Notes: generated by a model not told the origin, from the sequence alone. Shown: positions 44,937 to 53,318, counted from the first letter of the stretch. The stretch is DNA of 61,003 bases from Allorhizobium sonneratiae (GCF_023700755.1 NZ_JAMKOJ010000005.1:274660-335662); one strand, 5' to 3'. Numbers and translations are program-made.

Positions 44937-46337
44937 TCAGATATTGGCGAGCGTGAATGTGCTCGCGTTCAAAAGCGCATTGAAGGCGCGGCTTGTACTG
45001 TCTGCGTCATCATCGTGAGCAGCTTCCGGGAAGCCCTCAAGCGCGGTGAACCAGTCGTTGTTCCAGGGGCCGCGAAGTACCAGCACATTCCCGGCTTCGG
45101 CCTGCGCCGAAAACGGTGCGAAACGCGTTGTCTTGTCGCCGGATTCCGGCGTTGCCCTGACGTTGAAGCCTGCCAGCATCTTGGTCAGGTTGGTGACCTG
45201 CGACTTGCCCGCCTGCCCCGGGTCTTGCGGCAGGGAGATTTGGACATCTCGCCCGTCGGCGTCTGCGGTATTCTTGATCAACCGTTCGACACCTGATGGC
45301 GAGAGCCAATCTCGGCAATGATGCGCCACGATGTATCGTCCATCCGGCAGCTTGCCGATCTTGGTTCCGGCCGTGGCATCCGGGTCAGTGCCTTCGACCT
45401 TTGGTGTCGCGGCCATATCCCAACCCCGCATCCACCTGATATTGCCAGCGGGGATCGCGTCAACGACTTCGCACCAGCCGCGTTGGAACAGAAGGCCGGC
45501 AGCAGGCCTGATTTTCCAGTTCCCGCCGAGGAGGCGTTCGCGCTCAACTGTCGGCAGCGCCATCAGATTTGCGAGATAGCCGGGATCAGCCGCCATCAAC
45601 GCCTTGTTGTCCGTCAGCTTTGCCGGAACGAAGGTCACCGACTTCGGCTCGATCGGCTTCGGATTGCCGTTCTCATCCGGCGCCGTGTAATGGGCGAGGT
45701 CCGACGGATGATCCGCCCAGATGATGGCGTCACCGATGCGAACAAACCAGCGAAGCTTTCCGGCCCGCGAAGGGATCGGAAGGCCGGTGTCCTGATCGAT
45801 CCACCAGGAGATGAACTCGGCAACCCAGCTATCCGCATCCGGATTGCATGTCGCCCTGACATAGGGCCTTACGCCGCACATCGATCGGTTACGCGACAGC
45901 AGGTACCAGAACTGCTTTTGTGTGAAGTGGGTCAACTCATCGAAGCAGATCAACGGGATCTGGGAGCCTTGCCAATTCGATACCGTCTTGTCGTGCTCAA
46001 GGTGCGCGAAGCTGACAGACGATCCTGAGGGGAAAGTCCACGATAGATCCGGCGCCACCTTTGGCTTGGCGCTCAGGCTGGGATAGAGCTTTTCGCTCTC
46101 ATCCCACAGACCGCCCTCGTTTCGGACCTGAACCAGTGTGCGGCGGAAAAACACAGCGCCGAATTGCGGGTTCGCGATGTGGCGCAGCGGCTCCATGAGC
46201 AGCGCCCATGTTTTGCCGCCCCCGGCTGATCCGCCATAGATGGCAATGTCTGCCGGTGATCCGAGAAACTGTGTCTGCGGCCCTGGCTGCGGCCTGATGA
46301 TTATCTGGGCTGCCGCGCCAGCCTCACCCCCTGCCAT
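44937..46337 (-). CDS. Terminase large subunit
   Basis: This 466-residue packaging motor has Walker A at 35-43 (GGSAGGGKT) and Walker B ending in DE at 133-134 ('LICFDELTHF'). Its RNase H-like nuclease domain has acidic clusters in 'RGWDMAATP', 'SLPQDPGQAGK' and 'AAHDDDADSTSRAFNAL'. It cuts concatemeric phage DNA and pumps it through the portal. The ATG overlaps the small-subunit gene by 14 bases, and the portal gene follows nine bases after the stop. Confidence 0.93.
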   Translation of the reverse strand: MAGGEAGAAAQIIIRPQPGPQTQFLGSPADIAIYGGSAGGGKTWALLMEPLRHIANPQFGAVFFRRTLVQVRNEGGLWDESEKLYPSLSAKPKVAPDLSWTFPSGSSVSFAHLEHDKTVSNWQGSQIPLICFDELTHFTQKQFWYLLSRNRSMCGVRPYVRATCNPDADSWVAEFISWWIDQDTGLPIPSRAGKLRWFVRIGDAIIWADHPSDLAHYTAPDENGNPKPIEPKSVTFVPAKLTDNKALMAADPGYLANLMALPTVERERLLGGNWKIRPAAGLLFQRGWCEVVDAIPAGNIRWMRGWDMAATPKVEGTDPDATAGTKIGKLPDGRYIVAHHCRDWLSPSGVERLIKNTADADGRDVQISLPQDPGQAGKSQVTNLTKMLAGFNVRATPESGDKTTRFAPFSAQAEAGNVLVLRGPWNNDWFTALEGFPEAAHDDDADSTSRAFNALLNASTFTLANI

Positions 46338-46788
46338 TGTCGGGCAACTGGAAGATCGTCACCGGCGACACAGGCACCGGCAACTCCTTTCCATCCTTCC
46401 CTGTCAGTTCGCGCCGGTTGGTGTATGCATTGCCTACCTCTTCGGCCGCCTGCTTCAGCAGTGAAGAAGCCAAGACCATGTTGCCCTGCCCCTCTGCCTT
46501 GTCTGCCATGCGCTGGAGCGCCCGCAACCGGACGGCGCGATGGCTGATGGCAATGCTGGCAGTGTCCTCAAGGAATGTTTTTCGCGTTTCCTCGAATAGG
46601 GCCTTCCAGCGTTCTGCCAGGTTCTTGCCGGCCTTCTTGGTCGGGTCATAAGCTTCGATCGACTGCGGGGTCAGCGTGACCGAATATTCCTTCCTGAGTG
46701 CGGCAGCGACAACCGTCGGTGAATCGAAGCAGGCGAGCGACTGGACCACAAAGGTTTGCTGCTCACGGGAGAGTTTCGCTTTGGCCAT
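46324..46788 (-). CDS. Terminase small subunit-like (DUF2280)
   Basis: This 154-residue protein has the DUF2280 N-terminus ('LSREQQTFVVQSLACFDSPT', 'YSVTLTPQSIEAYDPTKKAG'), a helix-turn-helix-like DNA-binding region, then a helical core. DUF2280 genes regularly precede the large terminase, so it is taken as the small subunit that selects phage DNA. It overlaps the large-subunit gene by 14 bases. The ribosome site is weakly spaced. Confidence 0.82.
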   Translation of the reverse strand: MAKAKLSREQQTFVVQSLACFDSPTVVAAALRKEYSVTLTPQSIEAYDPTKKAGKNLAERWKALFEETRKTFLEDTASIAISHRAVRLRALQRMADKAEGQGNMVLASSLLKQAAEEVGNAYTNRRELTGKDGKELPVPVSPVTIFQLPDNGRG

Positions 46789-46812
46789 CGGTCTATCAGG
46801 ATTCCTTCAGGT

Positions 46813-47322
46813 TTACGCGACACGCAAGTGCGTCCATGTGCGGCCCTTAACGACATCATAGATTGTCGCCTTGGACACATTGAACTTGGCAGCAAGAGCA
46901 ACAAAGTTGGAACGATCTGAGGAGGCTTCGCTTCTGATCGCGATGACAGCCTCGTCAGTCAGTTTTGAATACCCGTTTGCGGAACCTGTCGCGTTGCAGG
47001 CGCCTTGGCGATAGCCATGAAGAATGTTCTCGGAGATGGTCGCCCACTCAAGATTGTCTAGCTTGGGGTTAGCCCTGTCGCTGTCCTTGTGGTTGACCTG
47101 CATATCTGGATGCGGCGGCTCACCAAGGAAGGCAAAAGCCACAAGCCTGTGAATTGCAGCCATCAGGCGATCGCCGTTGGGCCTGGTCATCGACACCATG
47201 AGATAGCCGGTCGACTTCATCAGGATCGGAGATCTGATGCGGCCGGTTTCGGCACGGCGAACTCGGCCTTCCGAACTCACTTCATAAGGCCAATCTTTTA
47301 CGGGGCGCCACTCTTCGATCAT
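46813..47322 (-). CDS. HNH endonuclease with NUMOD4 domain
   Basis: This 169-residue protein has an N-terminal NUMOD4 motif ('EEWRPVKDWPYEVSSEGRVR'), an HNH core ('AIHRLVAFAFLG', 'VNHKDSDRANPKLDNLEWAT') and a C-terminal helix-turn-helix ('LAAKFNVSKATIYDVVKGRT'). This is the build of freestanding homing endonucleases, but HNH proteins beside terminases can also support cos cleavage and packaging. The ATG overlaps the preceding stop as ATGA. Which of the two roles applies is unresolved. Confidence 0.85.
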   Translation of the reverse strand: MIEEWRPVKDWPYEVSSEGRVRRAETGRIRSPILMKSTGYLMVSMTRPNGDRLMAAIHRLVAFAFLGEPPHPDMQVNHKDSDRANPKLDNLEWATISENILHGYRQGACNATGSANGYSKLTDEAVIAIRSEASSDRSNFVALAAKFNVSKATIYDVVKGRTWTHLRVA

Positions 47323-47930
47323 GCAGCCTTCCTCGCCTCACATGTTCCACAGCAGAAGCCAACTTCTTCCGCTGTGAATAATGGCTTCTTCTTCAAAGCC
47401 TCGACGAGCTCTTGCACGCCGGACTCGACTATTCCGTACCGAGCGGCGATGCTGACGAAGCCCTCGAAATCATGAGCCCTCAACGCGAATGAGGGCCTTC
47501 CATCTTTTCGAAACCTTGGAGCCCCGTATGGATCTCGCGCCTGCCCACAATGCAGCAATTCGTGCTCAACAAGCGCAGCGAACGCCACATCCGAACATAC
47601 CGAGCAGTATTCTGCATCGAAGGTCAGAACGAAGTCCGGCACGCAACCGAACCACTGCTGCAACTGGAATTCAACGCGGGCGCGCGACCACTTGCTGCCG
47701 GGCGGTAAGCCCATCTCAGCCTGTCCAATGATCCTGCGACCATGTCTACCATTGGGGACATTTGTCCAGAGGGCCCCGATCGTTGCAGATCTGAGATGTG
47801 CATGATCCTCGTTCATTAGGTCAGCGTCTTCCTCAATGAATGAGGCGCGCGCCCAACTGATAATCTCGTCTGCCGGTTCGAACCGGATCGCAACATCCTC
47901 GATCATGTCTGCCGGTGGCATCGGGCGCAT
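47319..47930 (-). CDS. Putative phage zinc metallopeptidase
   Basis: This 203-residue protein contains the zinc motif HELLH in 'ALVEHELLHCGQ', downstream of 'CSVCSDVAFAA', and ends with a Cys cluster ('GFCCGTCEARKAA'). It matches the putative phage metallopeptidase family found near terminase genes, whose target is unknown. It is the first gene of the late operon, and its translation runs directly into the HNH gene (ATGA). The ATG at 47930 has no clear ribosome site; ATG codons at residues 4 or 9 are possible starts. Confidence 0.75.
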   Translation of the reverse strand: MRPMPPADMIEDVAIRFEPADEIISWARASFIEEDADLMNEDHAHLRSATIGALWTNVPNGRHGRRIIGQAEMGLPPGSKWSRARVEFQLQQWFGCVPDFVLTFDAEYCSVCSDVAFAALVEHELLHCGQARDPYGAPRFRKDGRPSFALRAHDFEGFVSIAARYGIVESGVQELVEALKKKPLFTAEEVGFCCGTCEARKAA

Positions 47931-48052
47931 TAGATGATCTTGCCTTTCGCCGACACCTGCGCGAACTTCTCATGCCGGGCATTTTTCAAAACTGGCATGG
48001 GTTAGTAAGGAGGATACATCGCTGCCATTGAGCTACATTCGCGCAAAAATTT

Positions 48053-48103
48053 CGTACCTAGTATGATTTTATTATTGCGTACTCAGTACGAATTTGCTAT
48101 AAA
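48053..48103 (+). promoter_or_regulatory. Operator-covered rightward promoter
   Basis: TTGCGT (48075-48080) and TATAAA (48098-48103) are 17 bases apart, an almost ideal promoter. The inverted repeat CGTAC-tca-GTACG (48078-48090) lies between the boxes, and a second, CGTAC-cta-GTATG (48053-48065), lies just upstream. The same CGTAC half-sites occur beside the phage repressor (57930-57970), so the S24 repressor or Cro probably controls this promoter. Confidence 0.65.
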
Positions 48104-48150
48104 GAATTCACCGAGGCAATCATGCTTCGGGTCCGAAGGAGGTGAGACGA

Positions 48151-48219
48151 TTGAAAATCCGGGTTACGGTTTCTGTGAAACTGTTTGGTTGGCGCCTGAC
48201 ACTCACAGTTAGCCGATAA
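48151..48219 (+). CDS. Possible 22-residue leader peptide
   Basis: A TTG codon follows AAGGAGGTGA, the strongest ribosome site in the phage, and opens a 22-codon frame ('MKIRVTVSVKLFGWRLTLTV') that stops 74 bases before the HTH gene. A hairpin (ggcc-ttc-gggcc, about 48234-48245) follows. The arrangement suggests a leader peptide or attenuator; function unproven. Confidence 0.4.
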   Translation: MKIRVTVSVKLFGWRLTLTVSR

Positions 48220-48292
48220 TAAAACGGGGATCGGCCTTCGGGCCGGTCTCCACCGGAGATAAATCGGTCTCACCTTCGTCGAGGAGAATAAC

Positions 48293-48529
48293 ATGACGCC
48301 TGACGATTTTAAAGCTTGGCGAAGTGCGATGAACCTTACCCAAACCCAGGCAGCGGAAAGGCTTGGCATTTCGCGCGGGACAGTTGAGAATTACGAGCGT
48401 GGCTCCCGCAGGGAAGACGACAGGCCGGTGATCATTCCCTTATCCATCGCATTGGCCTGCTCCGCCCTTGTCATGGGGCTGAAGCCTTATACCGCATCCG
48501 AAAGGTTCGACCCTAATTCAGAGGCTTGA
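48293..48529 (+). CDS. Small XRE-type helix-turn-helix regulator
   Basis: This 78-residue protein has a clear HTH ('NLTQTQAAERLGISRGTVEN'), the second helix-turn-helix regulator of the prophage after the S24 repressor, and a short hydrophobic C-terminal part ('PLSIALACSALVMG'). The ATG follows GGAG. It is expressed from the operator-covered promoter at 48053-48103, together with the next gene, in the opposite direction to the early and late operons it separates. A role in the lysis-lysogeny decision is inferred. Confidence 0.75.
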   Translation: MTPDDFKAWRSAMNLTQTQAAERLGISRGTVENYERGSRREDDRPVIIPLSIALACSALVMGLKPYTASERFDPNSEA

Positions 48530-48531
48530 AA

Positions 48532-48771
48532 ATGGAAACCACCTACGGAAACAAAGACGACACCGCCGGCTTAAAGGTCAAGGTTCAATTCCAGAAGGAG
48601 GGCCCGGATCCAAAAGGCCTTGCCAGATGGGACGCATTTGAAAAACGGTTTCTGGTCGTCGAGGTTCTTCTTGGATCAGTGCTTGCCGGGAGTCGCGAGG
48701 ACGCACTGTCAAAAGCAAAAGCTACGTGGCCTGACGTAAAGAAGATCAGCGTTTCACCTTCGGCTGACTGA
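48532..48771 (+). CDS. Small protein, unknown
   Basis: This 79-residue protein is lysine-rich with 'VKVQFQKEGPDPKGLARWDA' and 'SREDALSKAKATWPDVKKI'. The ATG at 48532 follows GAGG, two bases after the HTH gene stop, so it is the second gene of that plus-strand island. No family was recognised. Confidence 0.6.
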   Translation: METTYGNKDDTAGLKVKVQFQKEGPDPKGLARWDAFEKRFLVVEVLLGSVLAGSREDALSKAKATWPDVKKISVSPSAD

Positions 48772-48779
48772 AATGAAAA

Positions 48780-48799
48780 AGCCGCCTCGGCGGGCGGCT
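48780..48799 (+). terminator. Terminator of the plus-strand island
   Basis: AGCCGCC (48780-48786) pairs with GGCGGCT (48793-48799) nine bases after the stop at 48771. An A run precedes it and GATTT follows, so it can stop the plus-strand transcript and perhaps the opposing early transcript too. Confidence 0.6.
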
Positions 48800-48854
48800 G
48801 ATTTGATGATCATGTGGCGCAAATCACCATCATAGCGAAATAATAACTAACAGG

Positions 48855-49454
48855 TTATAAGTTGGCAATACGGCGGCTCGGTTTTGTTTTCATTCCCCAC
48901 AGGTCTGACAGGTCATCGAGAGCGTTGCGGAGATAGTCGGCAAGCGTGGTTTTCTCCCTGTGAGATGCGCCAAGCTGAGAAACCGGGATTCCCTCGCCGG
49001 CAACCTTCTCAACAATGTCATAGCATCGACTGCCGATATGCTTGCGGGCTTCATCGAGCTTGGACCCGGCATCAATCTGGCGATCGGTTATGGGTTCGCG
49101 AACGCCGCCGCCGTCTACCGGCTCCCTGGAATAGTCGAAAGATCCCGCCCCGGCCCCGCCCAGGGCTTCCCATAGCCGACGGAACTTGATCGCGGCCTCG
49201 ACCTGATGAATGGTCAGGTGACCTTTCGCGGCCATCATGGCAATCGGGCTTTCGCGCAGGTTCAGCGCCGCTGTCGTCGTCTTGGGGTTCCCGCTCGCGC
49301 CGGCATGCGCCCGGCTGTAATGCGGGTTGTCGATCTCTGTCAGCTTGATCTCCGTATGCTGATTGCCCAGACCGATGAATTCGAAATCTGTGTTCGCCAC
49401 CACACGGTTTTTAAATGATCGTGTGCCATGCTTCTTTGGTTTCTTCGCCGCCAT
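48855..49454 (-). CDS. Last gene of the early operon, DUF6456-like
   Basis: This 199-residue protein has a Lys-rich N-terminus ('AAKKPKKHGTRSFKNRVVAN') and a helical C-terminal half ('LTIHQVEAAIKFRRLWEALG' through 'KTTLADYLRNALDDLSDLWG') resembling DUF6456 regulatory domains of rhizobia. It occupies the position of late-gene activators or antiterminators (Q-like), at the end of the early operon and before the late genes. That role is inferred from position only. The start at 49454 lies 42 bases after the upstream gene's stop. Confidence 0.55.
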   Translation of the reverse strand: MAAKKPKKHGTRSFKNRVVANTDFEFIGLGNQHTEIKLTEIDNPHYSRAHAGASGNPKTTTAALNLRESPIAMMAAKGHLTIHQVEAAIKFRRLWEALGGAGAGSFDYSREPVDGGGVREPITDRQIDAGSKLDEARKHIGSRCYDIVEKVAGEGIPVSQLGASHREKTTLADYLRNALDDLSDLWGMKTKPSRRIANL

Positions 49455-49496
49455 TACCGTTTCCTCGTGTATCGTGCTGCCGCTCGATGATTACCG

Positions 49497-50132
49497 TCAG
49501 ACAGTTGCCGCTCCCTGTGCGTCCTCCGGCATCTCCATCTGAATTTTGTTCCGGAATGCCTGCTGTTCGGTGCTGACCTCTCGCGCGTCTTTCAGCGCTT
49601 CGATCTTGCGCCAGTATTCGGCTTTGTCGGCGCTCATAGGCGCCGGTGCGGCATGTCCTCGCTGCTGCGCCTTCTGGGCTTCGTGGCCAGCTCTGAACCG
49701 GCCAAGGATCGACCGAACGCGGGATCGTGCCTCTTCCGAAATCGGCTCTGGCTTCACCTGCAATTCTCGTATGGCCCGTTCCTTCTCGCGAAGGCGGATA
49801 AGGTCCTCGCGGATTGTTCGCGCCTCTGCCCGGGCCATGGATGCAAGCTCAGGCGGACGCGGGATAAAGCCGCGCTCGATGTCGTACTCGCCCTTGATGA
49901 TCTTCTCGACCGTGCGTTTCAGGCCGAAGGTTGGAACATCGGAAAGGGCATACCCATAGACTGCTTCCAGATCCTCCGGCTTGATGCCGGGCGGCAGAGA
50001 CATTCCGGCTTTGCGCATCGACAGCAGGTATTTGGAAATGCCACTCTGCTCTACGGGCTTAAGCTGCTCAGTGAGGACGCCAATCTCCTGGCTCAAGGTC
50101 GTAAGCTGGACTGTTGCTGGCAAACTGGTCAT
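49497..50132 (-). CDS. Phage early protein, unknown (replication-linked by position)
   Basis: This 211-residue, mostly helical protein has 'MRKAGMSLPPGIKPEDLEAV', 'KIIKGEYDIERGFIPRPPEL' and a charged C-terminal half. The ATG at 50132 follows GGAGA and lies inside the DUF1376 gene, which it overlaps by 65 bases. Pairing with a DUF1376 replication protein suggests a helicase-loader-like or accessory role, but no motif proves it. Confidence 0.6.
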   Translation of the reverse strand: MTSLPATVQLTTLSQEIGVLTEQLKPVEQSGISKYLLSMRKAGMSLPPGIKPEDLEAVYGYALSDVPTFGLKRTVEKIIKGEYDIERGFIPRPPELASMARAEARTIREDLIRLREKERAIRELQVKPEPISEEARSRVRSILGRFRAGHEAQKAQQRGHAAPAPMSADKAEYWRKIEALKDAREVSTEQQAFRNKIQMEMPEDAQGAATV

Positions 50133-50910
50133 GTCGTCTGTCTCCGTAAACTTTGCGCTCCAACGCTTCCGTGCATTCCCGCTGGTGGCGGGCAAAATCG
50201 CTTTCCTGCCGTACTGGTGGCCCGGTTTTGCCACCACCGCCCTTGTCCTGCTCTCTGGTGAGCCATGAGACGACGAAGCGCCTCATACCCCGAGCAGTCT
50301 TCCGTTTTTGAGGATTGGCGATCAGCCATTGCCGGATGGATTTGAGCTTTTGAGGAACATCGACGGCGGGGAATGCATCCGCCCATTCGGCGACGTCTGC
50401 CTCTGTGATCCCCACGATCTGATTTTGTGTCGCTGGAAGCTCGATCACCGTTGGCGAGACCGGAGCAGCTTGCGGCTCCGGGCAAACATCTGAACGAAGT
50501 GAAGATGTATCTTGGTTATCGGGTATAGGTGGCACGCGCGTATCACTGCATTTGCTATGCATGTGCAGTGCATGTGCATCAGATGTGTGCTTCTTTTCCT
50601 TCGAATGTCGGGCTTCTGCTGCAGCGCGGCGCTTTTCGATGATCTCGTCAGCTTTCGCAAGCTCGGCATCTATGCGCTTATGCGTCCAGCATGGGCCGAA
50701 CAGCATGGCGAGTATGTCTCGGCTCTCGTCCCACTGGTCCGGTGTCAGCTTGGCAATACGGGCGATAACGCGCTCGTTCTCCGGCAGGTGCCCGTGCTGC
50801 CAGTAATGCATGATCAGCAGAAGATAGGCGCCATGCTCTGTTGCCGTCAGGTGACCTGTGTCAGCGAGATAATCGGCGATGTGCAATGGCATCCAGGCTC
50901 TGTTGCTCAT
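50068..50910 (-). CDS. DUF1376 family phage replication protein
   Basis: This 280-residue protein has the DUF1376 N-terminus ('WMPLHIADYLADTGHLTATE', 'HGAYLLLIMHYWQHGHLPEN'), found in phage replication initiators that carry a winged-helix DNA-binding domain. A low-complexity segment with 'AHALHMHSKCSDTR' follows, then a helical C-terminal part ('AFPAVDVPQKLKSIRQWLIA'). The ATG overlaps the DUF1064 stop (ATGA). The 45 bases encoding the low-complexity segment recur, inverted, at the window's right end (60959-61003). Initiation of phage DNA replication is the inferred role. Confidence 0.78.
   Translation of the reverse strand: MSNRAWMPLHIADYLADTGHLTATEHGAYLLLIMHYWQHGHLPENERVIARIAKLTPDQWDESRDILAMLFGPCWTHKRIDAELAKADEIIEKRRAAAEARHSKEKKHTSDAHALHMHSKCSDTRVPPIPDNQDTSSLRSDVCPEPQAAPVSPTVIELPATQNQIVGITEADVAEWADAFPAVDVPQKLKSIRQWLIANPQKRKTARGMRRFVVSWLTREQDKGGGGKTGPPVRQESDFARHQRECTEALERKVYGDRRHDQFASNSPAYDLEPGDWRPH
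50537..50581. repeat. 45-base segment repeated in inverted orientation at 60959-61003
   Basis: The reverse complement of these bases equals 60959-61003 exactly. It contains internal GCACATGCA direct repeats and lies within the DUF1376 coding sequence. The match ends at 50581 on one side and is cut off by the window end on the other. Confidence 0.85.
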
Positions 50911-51302
50911 TTCACGACCTCAATTTCCAGGCCATGACATGCAAGCATCAGTTTGCGCTTGATCTTGAACACAGGCGTTTCCACGCCTTTCACGTCAATG
51001 ACCCGTCTCCGGCCCTGCAAAACGTCCCAGAAGACAAAATCAGCCCTGTATGTCGCAATCAAAGCGCCGTTTATGGTCAGGGCATACGGGCATTGCATTT
51101 CAACGTTCTCGACCTCTCCCGCCCTCTGGCGTAGCTTCAGCGTTTCATAGAAAGCGGCCTCGGCCTTGCTATCGAACGTGATGCCGTCAACAGTCGTGCG
51201 CTTCGCGCCAAATTTATTGCCACGCTTCTTCTCGCGCTTTTTTCCGTGCTCGATCATGGCGAGTTCGGCCCGGTACTGCTGGCGGGAAAGGCGATCAATC
51301 AT
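50907..51302 (-). CDS. DUF1064 family PD-(D/E)XK nuclease-like protein
   Basis: This 131-residue protein matches DUF1064. A basic N-terminus is followed by 'FDSKAEAAFYE' (helix with the first acidic residue), 'YRADFVFW' and 'RRVIDVKGVETPVF', giving the D...DxK core of PD-(D/E)XK nucleases. Related phage proteins are thought to act on branched DNA during replication or recombination. It overlaps both neighbours by four bases. The nuclease call is by motif. Confidence 0.75.
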   Translation of the reverse strand: MIDRLSRQQYRAELAMIEHGKKREKKRGNKFGAKRTTVDGITFDSKAEAAFYETLKLRQRAGEVENVEMQCPYALTINGALIATYRADFVFWDVLQGRRRVIDVKGVETPVFKIKRKLMLACHGLEIEVVK

Positions 51303-51496
51303 GATGCATCCCTCTTCGCGAGCGCCTTGACATATGCCGCCTTGATCTCCTCGAACCGGGCGATGTCGTATTCCTTGATTTCGATCTCCATCTCAGGCCG
51401 GGGCTTTTTCGAGCGGCGGCCATGGTCGGCAAGCCAGGTCTCGGCACTCGCTATGCGGCGGTCGAGCCATGCAATCATCTCTTGTGGCTCGGTCAT
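51299..51496 (-). CDS. Small helical protein, unknown
   Basis: This 65-residue, charged, entirely helical protein ('MIAWLDRRIASAETWLADHG') ends in 'AAYVKALAKRDAS'. It overlaps both neighbours as ATGA, so it is part of a tightly coupled early operon. No family was recognised. Confidence 0.65.
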   Translation of the reverse strand: MTEPQEMIAWLDRRIASAETWLADHGRRSKKPRPEMEIEIKEYDIARFEEIKAAYVKALAKRDAS

Positions 51497-52347
51497 CGAC
51501 GAGTTCTCCAGACTTCGTCCGGGTCGATGCCTTCAGCGGCCATCTGCTCGAGCGCAGCGCTTTGACGGGCCTCATGCTCGGCGAGCCGATCTCCCGACCA
51601 TCCGTCCAAGCGGGCATACTTTTCTGCAAAAGCTCGCGAGTCTCGCCATGATCTCGCATAGGACGGCCAAGCGCGGGTCAGTTGGATTTTTCTCTTGCCG
51701 CCCTCGGTAAGCTGTCCCAGGCAGACCCGCTCAAGCCACCCCTTGCAGTCAAGCTTCGCTCCGGCGATGACGTAGTCGTCTGGGCAGACCTGAAACGATC
51801 GGTATCCCGTCTCGGAGAAGAAGGGCTTATCCCAGTCGATGATGCGAGCCTCGCCGCCACATATTCCGAACATTCCCGAGTAGGCGAAATCAACTCGGCA
51901 ACTGGCGATCTCAATCTCAAAGCGACCTTTCTGACCGAACAGCGGGATTTCGCCGTCAATCGCAGCAAGTGCGGCGGACATCCAGTCCCATGCATCGCGA
52001 AGGCAGAAGAAATTTCCGTTGCCGTCAGGTGGACCACCCTTTTCGGCTTCGGCTTGTGTCAACCCAAACGCATGCTCACCGATCGCCTTCAAGCGATTAC
52101 CTGATGCGACCATACCGTCGTAGTCGGCTTTCCGAACTGCGGCGTCATAGGCACGAAGCTCTGCCGATGCTCTGTTGAGCATTCCAGCATCGTCGCTCGG
52201 CAACGTGTTGCGGTATGCGAAGCGAGCGAGCCGATTGTCTCGCTGCTCGATCTGCCAAGGTGACAGTTTCACCTTGGTCTGCACCGGCGTAGCGTGCGGT
52301 ACCGGAGGCGCCATCATCAGGTCGAACATGGAAAGCTGCTGCATCAT
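51493..52347 (-). CDS. Early protein with N-terminal beta-clamp-binding motif
   Basis: This 284-residue protein of unknown family starts 'MMQQLSMFDLMMAPPVP', where QLSMF fits the QL-S/D-L-F consensus that docks proteins on the host replication clamp DnaN. The rest contains 'CLRDAWDWMSAALAAIDGEI', cysteine pairs around 'FGICGGEARI' and 'AKLDCKGWLERVCLG', and a basic C-terminal helix. It is coupled to the methyltransferase gene (overlap 52344-52347). A clamp-associated role in phage replication or repair is inferred. Confidence 0.65.
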   Translation of the reverse strand: MMQQLSMFDLMMAPPVPHATPVQTKVKLSPWQIEQRDNRLARFAYRNTLPSDDAGMLNRASAELRAYDAAVRKADYDGMVASGNRLKAIGEHAFGLTQAEAEKGGPPDGNGNFFCLRDAWDWMSAALAAIDGEIPLFGQKGRFEIEIASCRVDFAYSGMFGICGGEARIIDWDKPFFSETGYRSFQVCPDDYVIAGAKLDCKGWLERVCLGQLTEGGKRKIQLTRAWPSYARSWRDSRAFAEKYARLDGWSGDRLAEHEARQSAALEQMAAEGIDPDEVWRTRR

Positions 52348-53318
52348 GCGGCGCCGTCCATGGCGAAGAGATTGACGGTCTTCGCCTCATCAAGCTCTGC
52401 GATGTTGCGCACGGCTTGCCGGAAGTACGACGGTTTCAGTTCGAATCCGATGCCTTTGCGGCCGGCAGAGACGGCACCGTATACCTCGCTACCGATGCCG
52501 AGGAATGGCGTCAGAACAACGTCGCCGGGATTGCTCCACAGTTCGATGCAGCGCTCGATCACGTCGAGCTGCAGGGGCGAAATGTGCTGTTCGTCCTTCT
52601 CATCGCGGCCTGCGCGATACTGCAGGGTGCGGGTCTGGTTGATATCCATCCAGACCGGCGACGCGTAGCGCTGCCAAACCTCGATGGAGAACCACTTTTC
52701 CGCATCGGCCGAAGATTCCCCCGATGCAATCCGGCTATCGATGCTCGATGGCTCATTGCCATAACCGACATACCGATCGAATATGCCATCGACTGGCTCG
52801 GGGTTGTCACCCGGCTTGCGGAACATCAGCATGTAATCGGCGAGCCCCTGCCCGCTGATCGTGCTGTCCTTGATGATCTGCTTGTGAAGGAGCCGGATCG
52901 ACTTCGTGCGCTGCTGAGCGACGACAGGGTCTTTCCAGATGCAGACTTCGGAATGGAAGATCCAGCCGGCGTCTTCGTAAGCGCGCACCACCTCGCCACG
53001 GAAGTCGCGCATACCGATATGGCCGTGCCTGATTTTGCTCGTCGGGAGCTGCATGCAGTGAACCGCATGGATGCGCCCAGGCATCGTCACCCGCAAAAGC
53101 TCCTGGATCAGGAACTGGTAATGCGTCCAGAATCCGGCCGTGTCGTTGTTCGATATGTCCCGGTCGAAGTTGCTGAACTTGTAGAGCCCTTCGAACGGCG
53201 GAGAATGGATGCCGAAATGAACCGTATCGCTCGGGATGCCGCGGATCAGCTCGCAGCTATCACCCTGGTAGATCGCGTATCGGTCAGTGACTACCTGCTC
53301 GACTGCATTGATGGTCAT
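52344..53318 (-). CDS. DNA methyltransferase (N4/N6 amino-methyltransferase type)
   Basis: This 324-residue enzyme has the motif IV-type catalytic 'GIHSPPFEGLYK' (SPPF, typical of N4-cytosine or related amino-methyltransferases) early and the AdoMet-binding 'NPGDVVLTPFLGIGSEVYGA' with 'KGIGFELKPSYF' late, so it belongs to the permuted beta class. No restriction nuclease partner is adjacent, so it is an orphan enzyme, probably protecting phage DNA from host restriction. The ATG at 53318 follows GGAG and overlaps the helicase stop. Target sequence is unknown. Confidence 0.85.
   Translation of the reverse strand: MTINAVEQVVTDRYAIYQGDSCELIRGIPSDTVHFGIHSPPFEGLYKFSNFDRDISNNDTAGFWTHYQFLIQELLRVTMPGRIHAVHCMQLPTSKIRHGHIGMRDFRGEVVRAYEDAGWIFHSEVCIWKDPVVAQQRTKSIRLLHKQIIKDSTISGQGLADYMLMFRKPGDNPEPVDGIFDRYVGYGNEPSSIDSRIASGESSADAEKWFSIEVWQRYASPVWMDINQTRTLQYRAGRDEKDEQHISPLQLDVIERCIELWSNPGDVVLTPFLGIGSEVYGAVSAGRKGIGFELKPSYFRQAVRNIAELDEAKTVNLFAMDGAA

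Noticed and set aside
50537..50581. Treating the 45-base repeat as attL/attR
   Set aside because: The copies are inverted, one is within an essential-looking replication gene, and attachment cores of an integrated prophage should be direct repeats at its ends.
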